A stretch of 26,745 bases of DNA from Bacilli bacterium. GTDB taxonomy: Bacteria > Bacillota_I > Bacilli_A > RFN20 > CAG-449. This document shows positions 1 through 7,329 of the stretch, piece by piece (the first letter of the stretch is position 1; the number at the start of each line of letters is the position of its first letter). A program made the position numbers and the translations under genes. The stretch is from contig CAAEFC010000024.1 of the NCBI GenBank assembly GCA_900755065.1, positions 1 to 26,745 on the forward strand. Reading direction: 5' to 3'. The notes under the pieces are model-generated. The model had not been told where the DNA came from. It did not search any database and was given only the letters and a program-made list of their open reading frames with translations.

Positions 1-75
1 CGAACACAGAAGTTAAGCACTGTAGCGGCGATGGTAGCCTCCTCCTTTGAAGGCAAGAGCAGCAAGCTGCCGGGC
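1..75 (+). rRNA. rrf: 5S ribosomal RNA, 3' part
   Basis: The window opens inside a 5S rRNA gene. The conserved block GAACACAGAAGTTAAGC is at 2-18, and the 3' strand of the closing helix, GCTGCCGGGC, ends at 75. A run of T follows at 76-83 and serves as the terminator of the rRNA unit. The 5' part lies outside the window. The exact mature 3' end is an estimate. Confidence 0.9.
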
Positions 76-94
76 TTTTTTTTATGGGGAATCA

Positions 95-123
95 TAGACA
101 TTGACGGTTCGATCTGCTATGAT
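95..123 (+). promoter_or_regulatory. Promoter of the M6 metalloprotease gene
   Basis: TAGACA at 95-100 (5 of 6 to the -35 consensus), a 17-nt spacer, and TATGAT at 118-123. An extended -10 TG sits at 115-116. Transcription would begin near 130, giving a leader of about 43 nt. The promoter lies just after the 5S terminator, so the gene has its own control. Confidence 0.55.
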
Positions 124-172
124 TTCTACATAAAGATTTTTGTTTAAAAAATCTGTTGAAAGGGTTTATCTT

Positions 173-2398
173 ATGAAAAACAAACGCATCTTGCTGATCT
201 GCCTCCCTCTGCTTGTTTCTCTGGCGGCCTGCAAAAAGAATCCGGAACCGGGAAGTTCGTCTTTGGGCGCTTCGGATACGGCTTCTTCCTACGATTCGTC
301 AGCCGATTCATCGACCGGTTCGTCGTCGCAGGGAACGTCCTTGACTGAAAGTTCTTCCTCTTCGGAAGGGAACTCGTCGCATTACGATTCCTCTTCCGCC
401 GGGAGTTCCGGAAATACCGATAGTTCTTCGGGCGGAAGCGAAGTGGAAGTTTCCACTTTGCTCATCGAATCAAAGACGACGACGGCCAACAAGGAGTACA
501 CGGACGCGAGTTTCGTCTCGCTTCCTTCCGATATTTCCCTCGGGGAAACGGTCAAATGCTTCGGCACGGGAGGAGACCGGTTCAGAATCGGCTCTTCCAA
601 ATATACCGGATCGGTCCGGTTCGATCTCAAAACCGGATATAAAATCCGTTCGGTGACGATTTTCGGAAGAGGATATAACGAGAAAAGCGCGTCTGTCGTA
701 GTCGACCTGTCTTCCGGGGAAAGTCAAAACGCCGTTCTGAGCGTCGAGGACGAATACGAATTTGCCTTCGATGCGGGCAGTTATTCCGATTCCGTCACGA
801 TTTCCACCACGGCGGATTCGACGGAGAAACGCATCGAGATTGCTTCCATTGCGATTACGATCGTCGGAACCGGCGGCGGAACGATCACGCCGGATATCGG
901 CGAATCATTGGTCTGCACTTCCGATTTTGCGACGACCAAAGGCGCGGTGCCGGAGACCCGTCAGGAGTTTCAGGGCTATTATCAGCCGACCCCGCATGAA
1001 TCGCTGAATCTGGACAATTACGCATCGTGGTACGGGGATACTTATCTTCCGAGTACCGGAACATCGAAAATACTGGTCGTTCCGGTCGACTTTTCCGATT
1101 ATCGCGCGGAGAGTAAACTGGGCGGTGAAACGCAAAGTCAGCAGGATATTTACGATACCTTCTTCGGTGCGAGCGAAGACACCGGGTGGGAATCGCTGAA
1201 AACGTATTACGAGAAAGCGTCTTACGGCGCGTTGACGCTGGAAGGAGAGGTAACTCCGTGGTATCACGCTTCCTATTCGACGACGCGTTTCGCGCAGTTG
1301 ACCGGTAGCGGCGATTACGCCGATTATTACGATCCGACGTGGACGATGCTCGACGAAGTGACGAACTGGGCGAAGAACACCTTGAAAATCGATTTAAGCG
1401 AATACGACACCAACTCCGACGGATTCATCGACGGCGTCTGGATGGTCTATTCCTGCCCGTTCGACACTTCCGAAAACGGATCGGACGTTTACTGGGCGTA
1501 TACGTATTCCAATTACGATAACGAAGAAGCGGGCGATCCGACAAATCCGGTCGGATTCAAATACTGCTGGGCGTCGTACAGTTTCATTTTCGACGATTCC
1601 GATTACGACGCTTTGCCGGACGCGCATACGTTCATTCACGAAACCGGTCATATGCTCGGATTAGATGATTACTACAACTGCGACGGCACCGATGAAGGTG
1701 TTGCCGGCGGCGTCGACATGATGGATTTCAATATCGGCGATCACAGCGCGTATTCCAAATATCTGATGAACTGGACCAGCCCTTACGTCGTGGACGGCAG
1801 TCTGGACGAGGTGACGATCGATCTGAAACCGTTTGAATCCAGCGGAGAATTCATTTTGCTGAGAGATACGACGTTCAACGACAGTCCGTTCGACGAATAC
1901 GTTCTGATCGAATACTACACGCCGACGGGACTGAACGCAAAGGATACGGAAGGTTATTCCAACGAACTCAACACGTATCTGCAAAGCGGCGTGAAAATCA
2001 CGCATATCGATTCGCGTTTGATCCGGATGACTTCTTCCGACAGCCGATACGTCGACGATTTCGACGAAAACGACTGGTACGATTACGATGTCTACTATAC
2101 GATCGGCGCGAGCAATACGCCGTCGTATTCGATGGACGAAACGAACTCCGAAAACAGTCCGTACCGGCTGATTCACCAGATCGAGGCGAACAATCAGTTC
2201 ACGTTCTCCGGCTCGGATTACACCGCGAATTACGGTTCGGACGACGTCCTGTTCCATACCGGCGACAGTTTCAGCCTGACGGATTACGCCAAATTCTTCA
2301 CCAAAGGCACCTCACTCAACGACGGCAGCGTCCTGCCGTATTCGCTGAGCATCGGCGAAGCGACCGACAGCGGAATTCAGATCACGATCCGGAAATAG
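173..2398 (+). CDS. Secreted lipoprotein, M6-family (immune inhibitor A-like) metalloprotease
   Basis: This 741-residue protein is predicted to be an extracellular zinc protease held on the membrane by lipid. ATG 173 is preferred over an in-frame TTG at 140 because GAAAGG lies 8-9 nt upstream of it and a signal peptide starts there. Residues 1-20 form a lipoprotein signal with lipobox LAAC and Cys20 as the lipidated residue. Residues about 25-95 are a Ser/Gly-rich linker, and about 95-235 look like an all-beta domain. The catalytic part follows, with HETGHMLGLDD at 489-499. This fits HExxHxxGxxD, with His489, Glu490 and His493 as zinc-site residues and the third ligand probably in the following segment. 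The 'ILVVPVDFSDY' stretch is typical of M6 proteases. It is monocistronic. The substrate is unknown. Confidence 0.85.
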   Translation: MKNKRILLICLPLLVSLAACKKNPEPGSSSLGASDTASSYDSSADSSTGSSSQGTSLTESSSSSEGNSSHYDSSSAGSSGNTDSSSGGSEVEVSTLLIESKTTTANKEYTDASFVSLPSDISLGETVKCFGTGGDRFRIGSSKYTGSVRFDLKTGYKIRSVTIFGRGYNEKSASVVVDLSSGESQNAVLSVEDEYEFAFDAGSYSDSVTISTTADSTEKRIEIASIAITIVGTGGGTITPDIGESLVCTSDFATTKGAVPETRQEFQGYYQPTPHESLNLDNYASWYGDTYLPSTGTSKILVVPVDFSDYRAESKLGGETQSQQDIYDTFFGASEDTGWESLKTYYEKASYGALTLEGEVTPWYHASYSTTRFAQLTGSGDYADYYDPTWTMLDEVTNWAKNTLKIDLSEYDTNSDGFIDGVWMVYSCPFDTSENGSDVYWAYTYSNYDNEEAGDPTNPVGFKYCWASYSFIFDDSDYDALPDAHTFIHETGHMLGLDDYYNCDGTDEGVAGGVDMMDFNIGDHSAYSKYLMNWTSPYVVDGSLDEVTIDLKPFESSGEFILLRDTTFNDSPFDEYVLIEYYTPTGLNAKDTEGYSNELNTYLQSGVKITHIDSRLIRMTSSDSRYVDDFDENDWYDYDVYYTIGASNTPSYSMDETNSENSPYRLIHQIEANNQFTFSGSDYTANYGSDDVLFHTGDSFSLTDYAKFFTKGTSLNDGSVLPYSLSIGEATDSGIQITIRK

Positions 2399-3011
2399 AT
2401 CCGGAATCCGGATAGACGATCAGCACGAAACCTCGGTGAACTTCCACCGAGGTTTTTTCCTGTTCCGAAAAGACGTTGTCGATGCCGACGGGGAAATCGT
2501 TTTTCATGCGATACCGTTTCAACGGATACTTCGCCCCCAAAACGGAGACGACGGACGTGTCGGAAAGGCTGAATAAAGAAAACGTTCCGTGCCTTGCGCT
2601 GAAATGCTTTTTTTCGTCGTGCAGGATTTCGTAGATTTCGTCGGAATGAAAGAGAAGCGCTTCTCCGCCGTGTTTTTTCAGATAAAGCAGGGTCTGGATA
2701 TTGGCAATCGTATGGCTGATCGAACCGCCGAGAAAGCCGTAAAGGGCAAAAGACCGATATCCTCTTTTCAGCAGTTCTTTGACGGCGAAGAGCGAATCGG
2801 TATCGTCTTTTTCGCACGGCAAGACGATTTTTTCCAGATGTTCGGGCAATTCTCCGGCATACGAATCCCTGTCTCCGACGAAGAGAACGGGGACGAGATG
2901 CTGCCTGAGCATCGCTTCATATCCGCCGTCGACGGCGACAAGGTCGTCTTTTTCCGAAAAAACGTATTCTTCACGGTATTCGCCCGCGGCGATCAAAACG
3001 GCTCGGTTCAT
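2382..3011 (-). CDS. thiN: Thiamine pyrophosphokinase
   Basis: The product, 209 residues, is predicted to transfer pyrophosphate from ATP to thiamine to make thiamine diphosphate in the cytosol. Family motifs in order are VDGG (27-30), GDRDS (46-50), the Mg/ATP acidic motif KDDTDS (68-73) and GFLGGSISHTIANIQ (92-106), which stands where the family has a G-x-R-x-D-H-x-L-x-N block. The usual Arg and Asp there are replaced (SISH), an oddity that could alter substrate contacts. Length is normal for the family. A perfect AGGAGG lies upstream of ATG 3011. Its stop falls inside the 3' end of the convergent metalloprotease gene (17-bp overlap). No TPP riboswitch is visible in the short leader, so a salvage role with constitutive expression is likely. 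Confidence 0.88.
   Translation of the reverse strand: MNRAVLIAAGEYREEYVFSEKDDLVAVDGGYEAMLRQHLVPVLFVGDRDSYAGELPEHLEKIVLPCEKDDTDSLFAVKELLKRGYRSFALYGFLGGSISHTIANIQTLLYLKKHGGEALLFHSDEIYEILHDEKKHFSARHGTFSLFSLSDTSVVSVLGAKYPLKRYRMKNDFPVGIDNVFSEQEKTSVEVHRGFVLIVYPDSGSISGS
2429..2458 (+). terminator. Rho-independent terminator of the metalloprotease gene, inside the convergent gene
   Basis: Stem AACCTCGGTG (2429-2438) pairs with CACCGAGGTT (2445-2454) over a 6-nt loop and is followed by TTTTTT. It lies wholly within the 3' coding part of the minus-strand thiamine pyrophosphokinase gene, so that gene's end also encodes the neighbour's terminator. Confidence 0.85.
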
Positions 3012-3033
3012 CGCTTGCCCTCCTGTTTTCCTT

Positions 3034-3062
3034 ATTATAGGGTCTTTTTACCTCTTCTGCAA
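3034..3062 (-). promoter_or_regulatory. Promoter of thiN (minus strand)
   Basis: Read on the minus strand: TTGCAG (3062-3057), a 17-nt spacer, TATAAT (3039-3034). AGGAGG follows before ATG 3011. It is divergent from the acyltransferase promoter about 55 nt away. Confidence 0.6.
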
Positions 3063-3114
3063 GGGTGATAATTTTCTACAAATCGACAACTTTATTCTAT
3101 TTGTTTATTTTTCG

Positions 3115-3123
3115 TGCTATAAT
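3115..3123 (+). promoter_or_regulatory. Extended -10 promoter of the acyltransferase gene
   Basis: TGCTATAAT is a perfect extended -10. No good -35 is present at the right distance, as is common for extended -10 promoters. The start site would be near 3130, with a leader under 20 nt. This is one reason for choosing ATG 3149 as the gene start, because the upstream Met codons of the open frame precede the promoter. Confidence 0.6.
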
Positions 3124-3148
3124 GGTAAGGCTTGCGAGGTGTGCGGAT

Positions 3149-4411
3149 ATGAAACCGAAAAAAATGGAAAGACTGGATATGAACCGGAAAGTGAAAAAGG
3201 CATCCGCGCTTCTTTATCCTCTGATGGTCGTCGTTTCGTGGTTTACGTTACGCAAACTGCGTTACAAGTTGGAAAAGAAAGTTCGGGTGAAGCCGCCTTA
3301 CGTCGTTCTTGCGACGCATGCCGCGTTCATCGACTTTGAAGTCGCGGTGATGGCGACCTTTCCTCACCGTCCGAGTTGGATGATTTCGATCGAAGAATAC
3401 AACCGCGGGGAAGTCCTGATGCGAAACGTCGGCGGCATCGCCAAGCGAAAGTTCACCAAAGACATCGTTGCCGTCAAGCACGTCTTTTCGATTTTAAAAC
3501 AGAAAGGCATCGTCATCATCTATCCGGAAGCAAGATATTCGCTTGCAGGCGTGAACGAGCATATCGACGGCGCGCTAGGCAAACTCGTGAAAAAAGCGAA
3601 TGTTCCGGTCCTGATGCTGAAAAGTTACGGGCATTTCATTCATTCGCCGCAATGGGACAAGAAACCGTACCGAAAGATCCCGATGAAAAGCGAATTTTAT
3701 CCAATCTGCACGGTTGAAGAGGTCGAAAAGATGACCGCCGACGCGATTCAGAAGCGGATCGAAGATAACTTTGTCTACGACGACTACCGATACCAAAGAG
3801 AGAACGGCCTGCGGGTGAACTGTCCGAAACGATTGGAAAACGCGCATAAAATCCTCTACCGCTGTCCGCATTGTCTCGAAGAATACCGGATGAAAGGCGA
3901 GGGAACCCGCATTCGGTGCGCGCACTGTCAGATCGAATACGAACTGGACGAATTCGGAATCCTGAGATGCCTGAACGGCGAAGGAAAATTCCGTACCGTT
4001 CCGGAATGGTACGCCTGGGAAAGAGAAGAAGTCGAAAAGGAAGTCGCTTCCGGCGCCTACCGGTTTGAGGACGAAGTGAAGATCGAAGAACTGATGCGCC
4101 CACGCATCGGCTTTATCCCGATGGGAACCGTCCGTTTCGTCCACGATCTTGAAGGCATGAAACTCGACGGTACGCTGGACGACGGCACGCCGTTTGCTTT
4201 TTTCCGCCCTGCGATCGAGCAGGAGTCCTGCCATGTCGAATATTTTTTCCCAAACCATCGCGGCGAGATCGGTTCGGCGGTCGACGTCGCCGACCGGGAG
4301 CATACGTATTTCATCTGGCTGAACCGTTACCCGGAAGCGCTGACGAAAATTCATTTCGCGACGGAAGCGATCTACCGTGCCGCGTGCAGGAAGCGATTCG
4401 ATAAAGAATAA
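3149..4411 (+). CDS. PlsC-like acyltransferase with C-terminal zinc ribbon
   Basis: The 420-residue product is a probable membrane-associated lysophospholipid (1-acylglycerol-3-phosphate-type) acyltransferase. ATG 3149 has GAGGTG 7 nt upstream and lies after the promoter; the frame is open back to 3065. A hydrophobic stretch is near residues 20-33. The catalytic motif HX4D is HAAFID at 57-62, and YPEARYS at 125-131 matches the family's FPEGTRS block. After the acyltransferase domain come two CxxC knuckles (CPHC 239-242, CAHC 257-260), a zinc-ribbon signature. About 150 residues without a fold I recognise end the protein. Classical PlsC is about 240 residues, so the C-terminal half is extra. 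It is monocistronic. The acyl acceptor cannot be told from sequence. Confidence 0.8.
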   Translation: MKPKKMERLDMNRKVKKASALLYPLMVVVSWFTLRKLRYKLEKKVRVKPPYVVLATHAAFIDFEVAVMATFPHRPSWMISIEEYNRGEVLMRNVGGIAKRKFTKDIVAVKHVFSILKQKGIVIIYPEARYSLAGVNEHIDGALGKLVKKANVPVLMLKSYGHFIHSPQWDKKPYRKIPMKSEFYPICTVEEVEKMTADAIQKRIEDNFVYDDYRYQRENGLRVNCPKRLENAHKILYRCPHCLEEYRMKGEGTRIRCAHCQIEYELDEFGILRCLNGEGKFRTVPEWYAWEREEVEKEVASGAYRFEDEVKIEELMRPRIGFIPMGTVRFVHDLEGMKLDGTLDDGTPFAFFRPAIEQESCHVEYFFPNHRGEIGSAVDVADREHTYFIWLNRYPEALTKIHFATEAIYRAACRKRFDKE

Positions 4412-4437
4412 TCGATACGATTTTTTTCGCGGAGTCT

Positions 4438-4465
4438 TTGATTTCCCTTGAAAATCCTTTATAAT
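4438..4465 (+). promoter_or_regulatory. Promoter of the galactokinase-like/glm/mur operon
   Basis: TTGATT (4438-4443), a 16-nt spacer, TATAAT (4460-4465). It is the only clear promoter seen ahead of seven tightly packed genes ending at 12230. The leader is about 45 nt and ends in GAGGT (4508-4512), 6 nt before ATG 4519. Confidence 0.65.
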
Positions 4466-4518
4466 AAAGATAATGTTCGGTCGTCAGACCGGAAGGATAG
4501 GAATTACGAGGTCTCACT

Positions 4519-5751
4519 ATGGAAATGAATCCGGGCGAAAAGCGTTTTATGATGACAATCGATACACTCGCGGCTTATTTCAGAAGTTATTTTCACGAAG
4601 AAGCCGAGGAAGTTTTTTCCTCGCCGGGACGGATCGAATTGTTAGGCAATCACACCGATCACAATCACGGAAAGGCTCTGGTCGGCAGCGTGGATTTAAG
4701 CATTCTCGCCGTGGTCAGAAAGAGCGACCATCCGTATTTCGTCTACAAGACCGAAGGATACAACGAGATGAAGATCGCATTGGACGATCTGAAATTCCGC
4801 CCTGAGGAAAAAGGGCAGTCGATCGGATTGATCCGTGGCGTTCTCTTTTACTTTAAAGAAAGAGGATACCGCCTCGGCGGTATTCAGGTCGTCACGACGA
4901 CGAATATCTTCAAGGGAGCCGGCGTGTCTTCTTCCGCGGCTTTCGAGAATCTGATCGGCAGGATTCTCGCTTACTGCTATAACGACGACGCCGTCGATTC
5001 GTTTGAAATCGCAAAGATTTCCCAGTTGGCGGAAACGTATTATTTCGGCAAAGCGTGCGGCTTGCTCGATCAGATGGGAAGTAGTTACGGCGGAGTCAAT
5101 TACATCGATTTTGAAAACGACGCGCATCCCTATGTCCGGAATCTCCGTTTCTTTTTCCGACAGTACGACATCGTGCTGACCTATTGCCTGGATTCGCACA
5201 CGACGTTGACCCGACAGTATCTGAAAATTCAGAAGGATATGCGGGATCTTTCGTCTTACTTCGGAAAAAACTACCTGAGAGAAGTTGACGAAAGCGAATA
5301 TTACGCGCGGAGAGAAGAACTGATCGCGCGCTTTTCCGAGGCGGTTTATCTTCGGGGCGAACACTTTTTTGAAGAAAACCGGCGGGTGGATCTCGCCTTG
5401 AAAGCGATCGAAAGACGGGATGAGGCCGCCTTCGTCCGGCTGATCGATCAGTCCGGAGATTCGAGTTTCAGCAAATTGAAGAACTGCTATGTGAACGATC
5501 TGAACGAAAATCTGCCTCAGGGAATCCTGCTCAGCAAAAAGATCAACGGAAACGGAGGAACGCGGGTCCACGGCGGCGGGTTTGCCGGGACGGTGCTGAG
5601 CCTCGTGAGAAAAGAAGAAAGCGCAGCCTTTCTTTCCGAAATGCAGCGCCGCTTCGGAAGAAACAATGCGAAGAAGGTCCGCCTCAGCCGATACGGAACG
5701 CGTCACATCGGGCATCTGAATGAGTGGAACGGAAAGGGAAACGGCAAATGA
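4519..5751 (+). CDS. Galactokinase-like GHMP sugar kinase
   Basis: At 410 residues this is a cytosolic GHMP-family kinase, predicted to phosphorylate a sugar at C1 with ATP. The galactokinase signature is at 37-51, read as GRIELLGNHTDHNHG. The GHMP phosphate-binding loop GAGVSSSAAF is at 133-142, the catalytic Asp is in CGLLDQMGSSYGG, and the C-terminal GGTRVHGGGFAGT matches the third GHMP motif. In galactokinases the first motif reads GEHTDYN; here the sugar-contacting Glu is Asn and Tyr is His, a variant known in Firmicute galactokinase-family proteins. No galT or galE is nearby; the neighbours make amino sugars and peptidoglycan precursors. The substrate may be galactose or another hexose, possibly an amino sugar. 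First gene of the operon. Confidence 0.8.
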   Translation: MEMNPGEKRFMMTIDTLAAYFRSYFHEEAEEVFSSPGRIELLGNHTDHNHGKALVGSVDLSILAVVRKSDHPYFVYKTEGYNEMKIALDDLKFRPEEKGQSIGLIRGVLFYFKERGYRLGGIQVVTTTNIFKGAGVSSSAAFENLIGRILAYCYNDDAVDSFEIAKISQLAETYYFGKACGLLDQMGSSYGGVNYIDFENDAHPYVRNLRFFFRQYDIVLTYCLDSHTTLTRQYLKIQKDMRDLSSYFGKNYLREVDESEYYARREELIARFSEAVYLRGEHFFEENRRVDLALKAIERRDEAAFVRLIDQSGDSSFSKLKNCYVNDLNENLPQGILLSKKINGNGGTRVHGGGFAGTVLSLVRKEESAAFLSEMQRRFGRNNAKKVRLSRYGTRHIGHLNEWNGKGNGK

Positions 5752-6047
5752 ATCAGAAAGAGATCGCGCTTCGGCTGATCGAAGCGATCAACCGCGGAAG
5801 CGGGGAAGAAATCTATCGGCTTCTGACGCGTCAGACGACGTTCTATTCGATCGACGAAGGCCGGGAAATGGACGATAAGGCCTTTTTCGACCGCTTGAAG
5901 CGCATTCCGCTTCCTCTCGAAGTCGGGAAAATCTTAGAAAGCAAGGAAGCGATTAAATGCGTTTGCGTTTCCGAAGAGAAGACGGTGGATATCTATCTGG
6001 AAGTCCGGCAGAGAAGAATCGTCCGCGCGGAAATCAATTTTCGGTGA
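5748..6047 (+). CDS. Small NTF2/SnoaL-like protein
   Basis: A 99-residue cytosolic protein that starts in an ATGA overlap with the upstream kinase stop, so translation is probably coupled. An earlier in-frame ATG (5724) lies inside the kinase gene and is less likely. The N-terminal helix with 'LIEAINRGSGEEIYRLL', followed by a beta-rich part with regular charged strands, is reminiscent of the NTF2/SnoaL cone fold. That is a weak resemblance with no catalytic signature. Proteins of this fold bind small molecules or dimerise. Its fixed place between the sugar kinase and GlmM hints at a helper role for either enzyme, which is inference only. No signal peptide or membrane segment. Confidence 0.6.
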   Translation: MNQKEIALRLIEAINRGSGEEIYRLLTRQTTFYSIDEGREMDDKAFFDRLKRIPLPLEVGKILESKEAIKCVCVSEEKTVDIYLEVRQRRIVRAEINFR

Positions 6048-6096
6048 TCCGGTTTTAATTTTCATTTCTCCTCATATATTTTCGTAGGTGAGGAAG

Positions 6097-7329
6097 ATGA
6101 AATTTTTTAATACGGACGGCATTCGCGCGCGGGCGCTGGATCTGATTTGTTCCAATCTCTGTCTTCGGCTGGGACAGGTTCTCGGAAAGCGGTCGAAAAA
6201 GATTCTGATCGGCTACGATACGCGGATTTCCAGCCCGCAGATCGTCGATCTTTTGATCAACGGGATCGTGACGCAAGGCGCAGATATGGAAGTTCTCGGC
6301 GTGATGCCCACGCCGATGATGAGTTTTCTTTTGCCCCGGCATCCGGCGGATTACGGTATCGTGGTGACGGCCAGCCATAATCCTTATTACGATAACGGCA
6401 TCAAGGTGTTTGCCTCTTCGGGCGAGAAAATCGATGCCCGAACGATCGGGGAAATCGAAAAACAAATGGAGGAAGAAGAGAAATTTTCTCTGATGGGCAA
6501 TCTGGGGAAACTGACTTATCTTTCCTATCATCAGGAATATATCGACGATCTGAACGCGAAGATCGACTTTCAGAATCCGCATAAAGTGGTCGTCGATCTG
6601 GCCAACGGCGCGTTTTCATCGTTTCAGAACGTGTTGCACTTCGATCGCGTCGATTACATTCACGCCCTTCCGGACGGAAGAAACATCAACGACGGCGTCG
6701 GCGCGCTGTACGCGGAAAATCTCCTCCGATATGTCAAAGAGAACGATTACGATTACGGATTCGCTTTCGACGGAGATGGAGACCGCCTTCTGATGGTCGA
6801 TCGGAAACGCGTCTACACGGGGGACGACCTTCTCTTTCTTCTGGCGTGCGAAAGCGGCGCGGATAAAGTCGCTCTCAGCGTCGCGGCTAACCGCGGATTG
6901 GTCAAAGAATTGGAGAAACGGGGCATTGAAACGGTCGTTACGCCGGTGGGCGACGTGCACATTCTTTCCGCGATACGGGAAGGAAAAGCCGTATTGGGCG
7001 GAGAACCTTCCGGGCATCTTCTGTTCGCCGACCGACTGTACAGCGATGCGATGGATTCCCTGATCCGAATTCTGAGAATTCTCTCGTCAAAGTCGGAAAT
7101 TCCGACGTTTAAAGCCTATCATACGTTTAAAATCGATCTTCCGGCCGATCACCCTCTTTACGGAAAAAGAGAGGAAATCGAAAGACGGATCGGGCAGATC
7201 CGGACGAAAGACGACGATCTTCTGATCCGGGAAAGCGGGACGGAAGACGTCCTGCGGGTTCAGTTTCAGAGTCTGTCCGAAAAAAGGCTGAAAGAAGTCG
7301 GAAATCTATTCGCGGAGGAAAAAGAATAA
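6097..7329 (+). CDS. glmM: Phosphoglucosamine mutase
   Basis: Converts glucosamine-6-phosphate to glucosamine-1-phosphate for UDP-GlcNAc synthesis. ATG 6097 follows AGGTGAGG and gives the usual N-terminus (K-F-F-N-T-D-G-I-R). The phosphoserine loop TASHNP is at 91-96, with Ser93 the phosphorylated residue. The Mg loop DGDGDR is at 225-230, the sugar loop GGEPSGH is near residue 305, and the phosphate-binding RESGTED is near the C-terminus. At 410 residues it is about 35 shorter than E. coli GlmM, with no motif missing. It lies 49 nt after the preceding gene with no terminator between, and its stop overlaps the glmS start by one base, so mutase and synthase are made together. Confidence 0.93.
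   Translation: MKFFNTDGIRARALDLICSNLCLRLGQVLGKRSKKILIGYDTRISSPQIVDLLINGIVTQGADMEVLGVMPTPMMSFLLPRHPADYGIVVTASHNPYYDNGIKVFASSGEKIDARTIGEIEKQMEEEEKFSLMGNLGKLTYLSYHQEYIDDLNAKIDFQNPHKVVVDLANGAFSSFQNVLHFDRVDYIHALPDGRNINDGVGALYAENLLRYVKENDYDYGFAFDGDGDRLLMVDRKRVYTGDDLLFLLACESGADKVALSVAANRGLVKELEKRGIETVVTPVGDVHILSAIREGKAVLGGEPSGHLLFADRLYSDAMDSLIRILRILSSKSEIPTFKAYHTFKIDLPADHPLYGKREEIERRIGQIRTKDDDLLIRESGTEDVLRVQFQSLSEKRLKEVGNLFAEEKE

Noticed and set aside
140..172. TTG 140 as start of the metalloprotease
   Set aside because: It would put 11 residues before the signal peptide. ATG 173 has a ribosome site and gives a standard lipoprotein signal.
3012..3060. TPP riboswitch ahead of thiN
   Set aside because: The leader is about 20 nt and has none of the conserved CTGAGA-type blocks.
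3065..3148. ATG 3065 as start of the acyltransferase
   Set aside because: It precedes the extended -10 at 3115-3123 and has no ribosome site.
4696..5715. Minus-strand frame of 339 codons opposite the galactokinase-like gene
   Set aside because: Caused by the codon bias of the real gene (few codons complementary to stops). The plus strand carries all GHMP motifs.
6048..6096. glmS ribozyme or riboswitch ahead of glmM-glmS
   Set aside because: The gap is 49 nt and includes the ribosome site, too short for the ribozyme fold.
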